64,000 nucleotides of DNA from assembly GCA_047608145.1 (NCBI GenBank), contig JASGDC010000034.1, forward strand, positions 62,001 through 126,000, read 5' to 3'. The notes under the pieces were generated by a model that saw only the letters and a list, made by a program, of their open reading frames with translations, ran no database searches and was not told the origin of the DNA. The stretch is from JASGDC01 sp047608145. Lineage in GTDB: Bacteria; Actinomycetota; Actinomycetes; Actinomycetales; Micrococcaceae. This document shows, one piece after another, positions 52,407 through 60,588 of this stretch (position 1 is the stretch's first letter; every line of letters begins with the position of its first letter). The translations under genes and the position numbers were made by a program.

Positions 52407-53014
52407 TGTGTTATGTATCAAGACATCGTTGACAGTTCTGTATCAAGACATCGTAGACAGTATGGGTTTTTAAGTGTAGACAGTTCTCTTTATTTTAGTT
52501 TTAGGGGATGAGTAATAATGAAAGTAATTCTAGTAATAAACCTGTAGGTACTGAGGTTCGTTTGACTATTGTTAATTGACCTGTTGATGCCCTGAGGGGG
52601 TGCTGTTATTTCGTTTTGTTTGGAGCATGGCATTTCTGGTAAGACGTTTTATAAGATTAGGAAGCAAGCTTTTGAGTTTGGTGCAGCAGCGGCTTTAGAG
52701 CCTTTGTCTCGCCGTCCGAAGTCTTCTCCTAGAATGCTTGATGATGAAATTCGTAGACAGAACACTAGAAAAACAAAGAAGCCAGGATAAGCACAAGAAG
52801 TGTAAGAAATAGTGGAATGCTCAGAGTAAGTAAAATTGAATACCACCTCGGAGCCTAATATGCAGGACAACTTACCTACATCCGCAAACACCAAGACAAA
52901 ATCAGCTTCTTCGATAAACACGGCACCCACATCATCGAACACCAAAACCAGGAACCACATACGTAGGAAGCACCAAAAAAGCTAAAAGTGTCACTCATGT
53001 CTATAGACATCACA
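52407..53014 (+). mobile_element. Degenerate IS481-family insertion sequence
   Basis: The ends form imperfect inverted repeats: TGTG..ATGTATCAAGACAT..TGACAG at the left and, inverted, TGTGATGTCTATAGACATGAG at the right. Inside, the plus strand has a transposase start (ATG at 52508, MSNNESNSSNKPVGTEVRL, with a stop), then in another frame a helix-turn-helix piece (ISFCLEHGISGKTFYKIRKQ, LEPLSRRPKSSPR), and near the right end the usual last residues (YIRKHQDKISFFDKHG). The DDE catalytic core is deleted, so it cannot move. A 23-base direct repeat at 52414-52436 and 52439-52461 suggests slipped duplication at the left end. The right tip provides the tatA stop codon. Confidence 0.7.
52414..52461. 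repeat. Tandem direct repeat at the left end of the IS remnant
   Basis: Two copies of tgtatcaagacatcg-t/a-gacagt, 23 bases each, separated by two bases, differing at one position. A third partial copy (gtgtagacagttc) follows near 52473. It probably arose from duplication of the insertion-sequence end. Confidence 0.75.
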
Positions 53015-53399
53015 CCCCAGTAGTGTCAGTAGCCTTAGCCGAATTAGGAGAGACGCCATTAATACTATTAGAATCAGAATCCTTTTCATCGCCAAGAATC
53101 TTCTTGGAAACTGTTCCTTCAATATCTTCACTAGTAGAAACAGTAGCGGGATTGCTAGATTCTAAAGCCTTAGCTTCGTGCTTGCGAGATTTAGCTTCTT
53201 TCCTTAGAGCTTTTCGTTCAGCTTTAGACTGTGCTTTTTCTTTTTGAACCTCAGCTTCTTCTTTCATCTGGCGAACCTCAGATTTAAAAATTCGAAGAGA
53301 CTGCCCCATATTCTTGGCTACACCAGGCAACCTAGGCGCCCCAAAAACAACTAATGCTATAGCAATAATAATCAACACATGCTCTGGAGAAATTCTCAT
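53010..53399 (-). CDS. tatA: Sec-independent translocase subunit TatA
   Basis: About 129 residues from the ATG at 53399, which has a near-perfect ribosome site (gaggaagg, five bases away); a TTG at 53414 is less likely. The form is standard: short N-terminus (MRISPEHVLIIIAIALVVFG), one membrane helix, the Phe-Gly hinge (VVFGAPRLPGVAKNMGQSL), an amphipathic helix (RIFKSEVRQMKEEAE) and a long charged tail. TatA forms the pore for folded, twin-arginine-tagged proteins with TatC, not in this window. Its placement between two genes whose products carry twin-arginine leaders is striking. The stop codon lies within the end of an IS remnant, so the tail may have been altered by the insertion. Confidence 0.92.
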   Translation of the reverse strand: MRISPEHVLIIIAIALVVFGAPRLPGVAKNMGQSLRIFKSEVRQMKEEAEVQKEKAQSKAERKALRKEAKSRKHEAKALESSNPATVSTSEDIEGTVSKKILGDEKDSDSNSINGVSPNSAKATDTTGV

Positions 53400-53451
53400 A
53401 AAAACCTTCCTCAAAGAAAACTAATAAATACTAAATCTAAGTAGGTGCTAG

Positions 53452-53494
53452 GGTATGTGGTTTATTCAAAACTATTTTTAATAAACCACATACC
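53452..53494 (-). terminator. Hairpin between the giant repeat gene and tatA
   Basis: Fifteen-base perfect arms (ggtatgtggtttatt and complement) around a 13-base loop, 25 bases after the giant gene stop and 53 before the tatA start. There is no U-run on the minus strand, so it may only partly separate tatA from the strong upstream transcript. Confidence 0.5.
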
Positions 53495-53518
53495 TGTCCT
53501 CAATAGTCTTCCTTAGCC

Positions 53519-56500
53519 TTACACTAGGAACTTGCCATCACCTTTAGCCGCATTAAACTTGCCTAACGGTCCAGCTGCTTTAATGTCATCGTACATCAGC
53601 ATCCAACCAGCATGATCATTACCACCAGTAGCCTTAACATATTGATTAGTACCAGCAGTATTCTCAGCGACACCGAGCTGTAACCAGTTAGTGGCATCAG
53701 TATCTTTCTTTGGATTAATAGTAAAGGTAAACTTACCAGAATTATTAAGTGCAGAACCTAGATGAATTTCAACACTACCATCAGCGTAGTTACCCAAAGT
53801 AACACCATCAACACCATCTTCGAACGCATTCCCATTCGCATCAAGAATTTCAAGGAAATCATCAACAGAGTAAGAAGAGTCAGCGCTCTGTCCAGGGTTA
53901 ATAATCAAATAACCACTATTAGCATTCAAAGGAGAAATATTGGCCTCTACAGTAAACGGTGTACCAACAACAAGTTCTTTAGAACCACTGGCACCGGCCC
54001 ACTGAGCAGAATCTGAATCCCAAGACACACTATTCACAGGGATACGAACTTCAGCATCACCGTAATCCAACGTATCAGAAGCACCAGTCTTATTACCATT
54101 AGTAACCGTAACATTACCAGCTTTATCAACAGCCTTAATAGTAACAACACCAGTTTCAGTAACCGTAGCAGCCACCGCTGAGACAGAAGAAGCAGTAGGC
54201 ACATCAACTGCACTACCTGCAGCCTCGCCATTCAAGCTAACATTATCTGATGGAATAAAGGTAACGATACCACTTTCTTCAGCACCAGCTTCAACACTAA
54301 CATTGAATAACTGGCCCACAACAAGGCTATCAGCACCTGTAGCCTGAGCCACACTAGCAGTACTAAACGCTAACGAAGCGAGAGGTTTAGAAACAATAGC
54401 CTTACCATAACTCATCCGCCAAGTAGTAACACCATTACCATTAGTAGAATCAACCTGAGCACTAGTACCACCACCATCATCTGCAGTCCACAAACCAAGC
54501 TCAACAGTCTGATTATCGCTAGAAGCTTTAACCTTAATGGTAAATGTCATCTTTCCATTATCATTATGAGCAGAATTAAGCGGAACACTAACCCCGCCAG
54601 AATACTTACTATTAATCGGGTTAGTAGTAAATGCCTGACCATTCTCGTCAAGAACCTCAAAACAAGCACCAGAATAAGCACCATTTACTAGTGGAGCAAC
54701 AATCGCATACCCCATATTTGCATAATTCGGTGTAATTTCAGCCTCAACCTTAAAAGTATCATCAACAAGAACACCCGTCTTCACTGCATCATCGGCATCG
54801 TCACGAGTAGCATTAGAATACTTAACAGCAGCGGATTTAAACCCAGCTAACGGACCATAATCAATAGTATCTGGCGCACCTGTAGCGTTACCATTAGTAA
54901 TGGTAACGCTACCCACCTTATCAACAACCTTAAACGCTACATTAGGAGAAGCTTGTGTCGCACTCTTATCAATAACAGCAGTAAAAGTAAATTTACCACC
55001 AGTAACATAATAATCTTTAGCTAGCCCTACATTATCAGGCTGCGCAGTGTTATCTTTCAAAATAGCAAATGGTGGTGGCGTAACAGTAATCCAACCAGCC
55101 TCATTAGTAGGGCCAGCATCAATCTCAATATTAAGAGTATCACCCATCTTAACACCACCAGCAGCAGCGGCAGTCAAACTAGCCTGAGCATACGCCAACG
55201 AACTAATTGGCTGAGAACTATCAGCAGCAATAGCACCGTACCTATTCCACCACTTATTAGTAGCAATGTTACCATTTGTTGGATAAATCCTATCACTACT
55301 ATTACCAGCGGTAGTACCATCAATGAACAACCCCAATTCCGCAACATCAGAATAAGGTTCATCCGCTTTAATATTGAACGTAAAGATACCGTTATTATTA
55401 TGTGAAGAATCAATAGGAATACTAACACCATTAGACCATTGTGGATTAATAGGGTTAGTAGTGAATGATTGTCCATTCTCGTCAGTAATATCAAAATTAC
55501 TCAAATTATAATTATTTAATTCACCATTACAAGGCAAAAGAATTATATTCTTAACATTAGCATCCGAAGGTGTAACCTTAGCTTCAACAGTAAAAGTATC
55601 ATTGACTTTCATCGTGCTAGAACCATTATTATAGAAAGTATTAGCTTGATCAATAGTATTTTGAGTATATTCAATAGCAGTAGGAAGAATAGGCTTAATA
55701 GTACTACCATAATCTAGAGTATCTACTGCACCATCAGCATTACCATTAGTAACCTTAGCATCACCTTCCAAAGATTCAAGCTTAACAGTAACCTCACCAG
55801 CATCAACAACAGACAAAGAAACTTGCCCAGTTCCATCCTTTGCGTAGAATTCACGTGGTTGTCCCGCTGCACCACCGTTCAAACTCACATTAGAAGATGG
55901 AGTAAGCCTAACCTTCCCAGTACAATTACTAGGAGCTAGGTTGAAAACAACATTAGCTGTAAATGGTGCTTTACCAGCAGTCTTGCCAGCGATAGCCTCG
56001 TCAACACTACTTTGGGCAAAATATATAGTATCAGGAAAAGCATCAGAATAAGCTTGTCCATAAGTTAATCCACTCCAATCTGAGCCAGTATTACCGTTAG
56101 TAACATTAAGGTTTAATCTATTACCTAAACCATCATAAACACCAGCTAAACTACCATTTCCGCCACTTAGACCGATGCGGTTGCCAGTATTATGTATTTT
56201 TGTAACCTGGAAAGTTCCTGAAGCCACACCATTAATAATTGGGTAAGCTTGAGCAGTACGACCCCATGACCCATCAGGGACTTCTCCCTCAGTCGCCGGC
56301 AAAAGCGAAATAGCATCATCACCCCAACCTGCTATTGAAGTAGCAACAAAATATCCAGTATTAGTAGTTGCTGGACTTACCTGAACAGCAAAAGGAACAA
56401 TGTCTCCTAATCGCAAAGGAGGGTTATTACCGTAATGGGCATTAGCTGTATTTTTAGTATCATTAGTCCAATGGTAAGCGGTAACAGTAGCTGACTGTCC

Positions 56501-59455
56501 GTAATCTAAAGTATCTGCCGGTGTTCCATTACCATTGGTGATGGTAACAATACCCTTCTTATCAACAGTCTTAAACGTTATATTGCCATTGGCTGTAACT
56601 CGAGCAGGTACAGTAACTTTACCGTAAGAAAGCCATACATCAACAGGTGTACCAGCTGCTTTACCCTGCACACTAGCATTAGCTGACGGAGTAATAGTGA
56701 TCCAGCCAGATTCACCAGTACCAGCATCAACCTCGAAACTAAAGTTCTGACCTAACATCAAGCTACTATTTTCAGCATTAGTTACGCTGGTAGGGCTATA
56801 TTGCAAAGTTGTGAAGTCTTTAGCCTCAGCAACAGAACCATACTCTAGATTCGGCCCAGCGGTACCAGCACCGTTAACATCTTTATTACCATTAGTAACA
56901 GTAATATCAGTAATCTTATTACCAGTACTATCATAAACACCATTTTGCGGATCAGCATCTGTAGATGGAGCAGCACAAATAATAATCTTATCCGCACCAC
57001 TAGTTTTACTAATAGCAGTAAACGAGCCTTTAGCTACACCATTAACAATAGGGTACCTACGAAGATCATTTGTACCCCAATCCTCCGCAGGTGGAACAAG
57101 CGCAGCAGCAACCTCAGGAGTAACATCTGGATCATCTAGCTTAACATTACCGCGACCATGGCCAGCCATCGTACTAAGAACTACATAACCACTATTAACC
57201 TTTGTAGGTGTTATATCAATTTCAAAAGGAATAGTCTGTCCCACGACAATAGGATTACTACTACCCTCATACTGCATAGCAGTAGCATGTGAATCATCAG
57301 ACCATTTAGCAGCAGTTGGTACAGCAATAACAGCACCATAAAGCAAAGCAGCATGGCCATTACCAAGACCATTACTAGGCGCAGCAATATCAATTCTGTT
57401 ATCGTACTGATCATACAAACCAACAGCATCAGGAGTCAGCACAGAGCCGGTACTGTAACCGTGCTTAGCCGAAATAATAACCGTGTCAGACACAACATCG
57501 TCAACAGTGAAAGACCCACTAGCCTTACCATTAACCACAGGGTAAGCCATAAAATCAGCACCAGCAGGAGCGCTGTCAACAGGAGTGGTAGGAGCTTTAA
57601 ACGTTATCGCACCCTGACCATACTTAGGATCCTGCTCAACGCCGACAATAACATAGCCATTAAAGCCAGCATAAGAAACATCAATCTCAAAAGGCACCTC
57701 AGTACCAATATTCAGTTTCTTTGTACCACCGTTATAATCATTAGAATCACTCACAGACTGATCTGAATAAGTAATCGTGTAAACATCTTTACCATAATCA
57801 ACAGTATCTGCAGCACCGGTTTTATTACCATTAGTAGCATCAGCAGTATGATTACCAGCGATACTACCTGTAGCAGCAAAAGTTACATTGCCAGACGGAG
57901 TACCTGTAGGAAGAGCATTAGCAGTAAACTTCAAAACAGCCTTGCCATTACTAACTGGAACATCAATAACCTGTCCAGCAGTAAGCGGTGCATTACTAGA
58001 ATCTGGCAAAACGAATACGCCATTCCAAGACGAATCAGCGGTAAAAGTGTAATGAACAGTGTCAACATTATTTGCAGTCACACCAACAGTGATCGGTACA
58101 CCTAGTGCGATACCATTTTCAAGATAGTACTGAGCAGCACCAAAGACACCACCAGCGTCAACACCACCAGTATCATCATCAAATGCTAACGAATAAACTT
58201 TCCAATCAGCATCACGGTGAGGATCAGTAGGGTTCGCAGTAGCATCAACAGTAGCAATCTTGGCAGAATCTGGGTAATTAGTTCCATCAGTAGATTCAAC
58301 AATAGCCGCGTTAATACTAACATCTCCAGCATTATCACCAGCAGTCAACTTAGGAGCAATAACTGTATCACCAGTAATTTCAACAGTAGCTCTCTTGCCA
58401 TTACCATCAGCAAACGTAGCATCACCCGTAACAGTAAAGACCACATGCCCAGAAGGACGCTTACCATCACCTGTAGGAGTAACATCGACCACAATATCAG
58501 CAAATTCACCACCAGCAGCAGGAGCCGTAGAAGTTAGAGTATCATCCGTAAACGCAAGAGCTGCAGCAGGCACAGCCCACTCAACATCATAATTAGTAGC
58601 AGTAACACTAGAGTTAGAAGCAAGGTGAGCCTCAACCTTCACATTGTTGACATCTGTAGTATAACCAGCAACTAACTCAGGATAATCAGCACCACCATTA
58701 CTAACCGGAACAGTAGCAGTTTTACCATCAGGGCTAACAGATACCCCAGAAGGCAAATTATCTTTACTAAACGTAGCTACACCACTAGTAATAGCGAAAA
58801 CAATACTGTCACCTTCACTATCAGCAGGTTCAACAGTCACACCATCACCAGGAAGATCACGTCCAGGGCCACTAACGACTCCAGCTTCATTCTTCCACTT
58901 AATCTCAGTAATAGGCAAAGGCAACTGATAAGACAAATCAGGACCATTACTACCAGAGTCAGTAGCAACACTAGGATATTGGGACACAGCAGCATGCACT
59001 GTCATATCACCAGTATTCACAGGATCAGTAACATAAACTGGGAATCCACTAGCTACAGTACCAAACTGAGCAGTACCATTAGCATAAGGCACCTCCATAG
59101 TCTGAACATGCTGATGCGTAGTAGGATCAATAAAATAAGCATCGCCACTCAAAGTGACAGTAACAGTACCACTGCTAGTAACCAGCTGACCATCTTTATC
59201 AGTAATAGTCGCAGTAAATGGACTAGCAAAAGGCTGCCCAGCAGCAGGAGCAGGAGGTTTAGTGGTATCGTCACCAAGGCTAATACGCCAATCAGTAGCA
59301 GGAGAAGCAGCAGCACCAGGAACTGCAACCGCACTTACCACAACTGGCACACTCCAAGCACCAACTTTAGTCACACTGCGGCGGGAAACTCCACTCTTAT
59401 TTTCTAAACTTTCATTATTGCTGCTATTGTTTTCAAAACTCATAACCACTAACAT
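53519..59455 (-). CDS. Giant Tat-exported repeat protein (1978 residues)
   Basis: The ATG at 59455 follows aaggaaattgg. A twin-arginine leader (R25-R26 in SGVSRRSVTKVGAWSVPVVV; cleavage after AAA near 50) leads into a domain with LSGDAYFID, homologous to that of the RCC1 protein, with a second copy near 340 (VTGDATFADGNGKR). From about 580 to the end there are ten units of roughly 120-150 residues in two kinds. Type A has the form AGxxESGWITITPS...TNGNxTGAPDTLDYG; type B has the form PFxVExxISPxxANSGYxII...TNGN...YG; after two B units they alternate A,B. Strand-rich, Thr/Ser/Asn/Asp-rich sequence suggests immunoglobulin-like folds. No LPXTG, membrane anchor or known enzyme motif is seen. The promoter carries a G14 tract. 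A surface or matrix adhesin is likely but unproven. Confidence 0.82.
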   Translation of the reverse strand: MLVVMSFENNSSNNESLENKSGVSRRSVTKVGAWSVPVVVSAVAVPGAAASPATDWRISLGDDTTKPPAPAAGQPFASPFTATITDKDGQLVTSSGTVTVTLSGDAYFIDPTTHQHVQTMEVPYANGTAQFGTVASGFPVYVTDPVNTGDMTVHAAVSQYPSVATDSGSNGPDLSYQLPLPITEIKWKNEAGVVSGPGRDLPGDGVTVEPADSEGDSIVFAITSGVATFSKDNLPSGVSVSPDGKTATVPVSNGGADYPELVAGYTTDVNNVKVEAHLASNSSVTATNYDVEWAVPAAALAFTDDTLTSTAPAAGGEFADIVVDVTPTGDGKRPSGHVVFTVTGDATFADGNGKRATVEITGDTVIAPKLTAGDNAGDVSINAAIVESTDGTNYPDSAKIATVDATANPTDPHRDADWKVYSLAFDDDTGGVDAGGVFGAAQYYLENGIALGVPITVGVTANNVDTVHYTFTADSSWNGVFVLPDSSNAPLTAGQVIDVPVSNGKAVLKFTANALPTGTPSGNVTFAATGSIAGNHTADATNGNKTGAADTVDYGKDVYTITYSDQSVSDSNDYNGGTKKLNIGTEVPFEIDVSYAGFNGYVIVGVEQDPKYGQGAITFKAPTTPVDSAPAGADFMAYPVVNGKASGSFTVDDVVSDTVIISAKHGYSTGSVLTPDAVGLYDQYDNRIDIAAPSNGLGNGHAALLYGAVIAVPTAAKWSDDSHATAMQYEGSSNPIVVGQTIPFEIDITPTKVNSGYVVLSTMAGHGRGNVKLDDPDVTPEVAAALVPPAEDWGTNDLRRYPIVNGVAKGSFTAISKTSGADKIIICAAPSTDADPQNGVYDSTGNKITDITVTNGNKDVNGAGTAGPNLEYGSVAEAKDFTTLQYSPTSVTNAENSSLMLGQNFSFEVDAGTGESGWITITPSANASVQGKAAGTPVDVWLSYGKVTVPARVTANGNITFKTVDKKGIVTITNGNGTPADTLDYGQSATVTAYHWTNDTKNTANAHYGNNPPLRLGDIVPFAVQVSPATTNTGYFVATSIAGWGDDAISLLPATEGEVPDGSWGRTAQAYPIINGVASGTFQVTKIHNTGNRIGLSGGNGSLAGVYDGLGNRLNLNVTNGNTGSDWSGLTYGQAYSDAFPDTIYFAQSSVDEAIAGKTAGKAPFTANVVFNLAPSNCTGKVRLTPSSNVSLNGGAAGQPREFYAKDGTGQVSLSVVDAGEVTVKLESLEGDAKVTNGNADGAVDTLDYGSTIKPILPTAIEYTQNTIDQANTFYNNGSSTMKVNDTFTVEAKVTPSDANVKNIILLPCNGELNNYNLSNFDITDENGQSFTTNPINPQWSNGVSIPIDSSHNNNGIFTFNIKADEPYSDVAELGLFIDGTTAGNSSDRIYPTNGNIATNKWWNRYGAIAADSSQPISSLAYAQASLTAAAAGGVKMGDTLNIEIDAGPTNEAGWITVTPPPFAILKDNTAQPDNVGLAKDYYVTGGKFTFTAVIDKSATQASPNVAFKVVDKVGSVTITNGNATGAPDTIDYGPLAGFKSAAVKYSNATRDDADDAVKTGVLVDDTFKVEAEITPNYANMGYAIVAPLVNGAYSGACFEVLDENGQAFTTNPINSKYSGGVSVPLNSAHNDNGKMTFTIKVKASSDNQTVELGLWTADDGGGTSAQVDSTNGNGVTTWRMSYGKAIVSKPLASLAFSTASVAQATGADSLVVGQLFNVSVEAGAEESGIVTFIPSDNVSLNGEAAGSAVDVPTASSVSAVAATVTETGVVTIKAVDKAGNVTVTNGNKTGASDTLDYGDAEVRIPVNSVSWDSDSAQWAGASGSKELVVGTPFTVEANISPLNANSGYLIINPGQSADSSYSVDDFLEILDANGNAFEDGVDGVTLGNYADGSVEIHLGSALNNSGKFTFTINPKKDTDATNWLQLGVAENTAGTNQYVKATGGNDHAGWMLMYDDIKAAGPLGKFNAAKGDGKFLV

Positions 59456-59522
59456 CCAATTTCCTTAACTCAACTTAAATACAATTTTTAACAGAAAAAT
59501 AAACTTATAAAAAAGTAATTCA

Positions 59523-59554
59523 ATATTACCCCCCCCCCCCCCTTGCATAGTCAA
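59523..59554 (-). promoter_or_regulatory. Phase-variable promoter of the giant repeat protein gene
   Basis: On the minus strand: -35 TTGACT (59549-59554, five of six consensus), ATGCAA, fourteen G's, and -10 TAATAT (59523-59528) directly after the run. The spacer is 20 bases here; the optimum of 17 would need eleven G's. The transcript would start about 60 bases before the ATG. This is the same arrangement as the Neisseria porA promoter. Confidence 0.72.
59529..59542. repeat. Homopolymer tract, 14 C (G14 on the coding strand)
   Basis: Fourteen consecutive C's filling most of the space between the -35 and -10 of the giant gene promoter. Together with the C16 run at 52317 it is one of only two long G/C runs in the window. 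Confidence 0.92.
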
Positions 59555-59622
59555 ATCCAAAATGACTCACTTAAATAATGGCTGGTAAAACAAAATACAA
59601 ATAACTATTTTGTGATACCAAA

Positions 59623-59659
59623 AATGGGCTAGGAACAAACTATATGTTCCTAGCCCATT
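59623..59659 (-). terminator. Terminator of the DsbA-like gene
   Basis: Fifteen-base perfect arms (aatgggctaggaaca and complement) with a seven-base loop, then TTTTT on the minus strand, 12 bases after the stop of the thioredoxin-like gene. It isolates that gene from the giant gene promoter downstream. Confidence 0.9.
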
Positions 59660-59670
59660 AATTAAACTAA

Positions 59671-60465
59671 TTACTTAGCTTCTGCTACCGCTTTAGCTAG
59701 AGGTGTCTTACCATCCCATTGTTTATCATTAATGTAGATAGTTGGAGTACCTGATATTCCACTGTCAATACTATTTTGACTTACCACTTTCGTCCAGCTT
59801 TTGTATGTTTGATTTTTTACACATTTAGATATGTCTTTACCACTTGCCTGCTTACCTAAAGATGCAAGTTTATTATCATCAAGACCATCCGAATTTTCTT
59901 CTGGCTGATTAGCATACAAAACACTAATCATGGAATAGGCATTTTCTGGACTTTGATTAGCGACACAAGCCACAGCATTTAATGCTCTCGTTGAATAATT
60001 CGTGCCATTAGACATTCTGTCCAAAATTGCAATTGGATGATATTCAACTTCTACTTTACCTTGGTCTAATAAACTCTTAATTGTCGCACTATTTGCCTTT
60101 TCAAAAGCACCACAAGCTGGACACATAAAGTCTACGTACATAGTAAGTTTTACTTTGCCATTAGTACCTTTGGATCCCAGCGCATGTTTAGTATCTGGTT
60201 TAACAGTCGTCGCAGAGGTTTTAGTAACGTTCTTATCAGAGTTGAATAAAATACCACCACTTGAAGAGAAATTTGCTGGTCCTTTAGCTGGGCCAGCTGG
60301 ACGGTTCGTGAACCAAATGAAAAAAGCAATAGCTAAAATTAATACAGCTGCAAGCCCCACAATTCCCCAACGTGCAAAAGCTCCACTTCGCTTATCAGCT
60401 TTAATTTGGGATTTTGCAATTTTACGAGCTTGCTCGCGTGAAGAATTTTTATCAGGTGTAGACAT
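59671..60465 (-). CDS. Membrane-anchored DsbA-like thiol oxidoreductase
   Basis: 264 residues: a basic cytoplasmic N-terminus, one membrane helix (about 33-52), a Ser/Thr/Lys-rich linker and a DsbA-type thioredoxin domain. The active site is CPAC (115-118, in YVDFMCPACGAFEKAN) and the cis-proline loop is SGISGTPTIYIND. Such proteins of the DsbA/Rv2969c type make disulfide bonds in exported proteins of actinobacteria. Two further cysteines lie at about 168 and 215. It is divergent from otsA and lies next to the Tat substrates, one of which has four cysteines; a functional link is conceivable. Confidence 0.9.
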   Translation of the reverse strand: MSTPDKNSSREQARKIAKSQIKADKRSGAFARWGIVGLAAVLILAIAFFIWFTNRPAGPAKGPANFSSSGGILFNSDKNVTKTSATTVKPDTKHALGSKGTNGKVKLTMYVDFMCPACGAFEKANSATIKSLLDQGKVEVEYHPIAILDRMSNGTNYSTRALNAVACVANQSPENAYSMISVLYANQPEENSDGLDDNKLASLGKQASGKDISKCVKNQTYKSWTKVVSQNSIDSGISGTPTIYINDKQWDGKTPLAKAVAEAK

Positions 60466-60540
60466 AAATCTTTCCTTTTTTGGTTACATGAGTCTATGTT
60501 ATAGCTTAACGTTTTATCCGCAAAATTTCAGGTTTCCAGT

Positions 60541-60568
60541 TATAATGTCAAATAGGGATACCTATAAT
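60541..60568 (+). promoter_or_regulatory. Possible -10 elements upstream of otsA
   Basis: Two TATAAT hexamers occur at 60541-60546 and 60563-60568 in the 120-base space between the divergent DsbA-like gene and otsA. Neither has a convincing -35 at 17 bases, which is common for actinobacterial promoters. The first would give a leader of about 36 bases. Confidence 0.4.
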
Positions 60569-60588
60569 AATTGAGACAAGGAAGTATC

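Noticed and set aside
52649..52960. Minus-strand 103-codon frame within the IS remnant
   Set aside because: The plus strand here encodes recognisable transposase pieces; the minus frame has no ribosome site or family.
53762..59407. Many plus-strand open frames opposite the giant repeat gene, rich in Ser/Arg/Asn
   Set aside because: They are antisense to a convincing repeat protein, repeat with it, and lack ribosome sites or recognisable domains.
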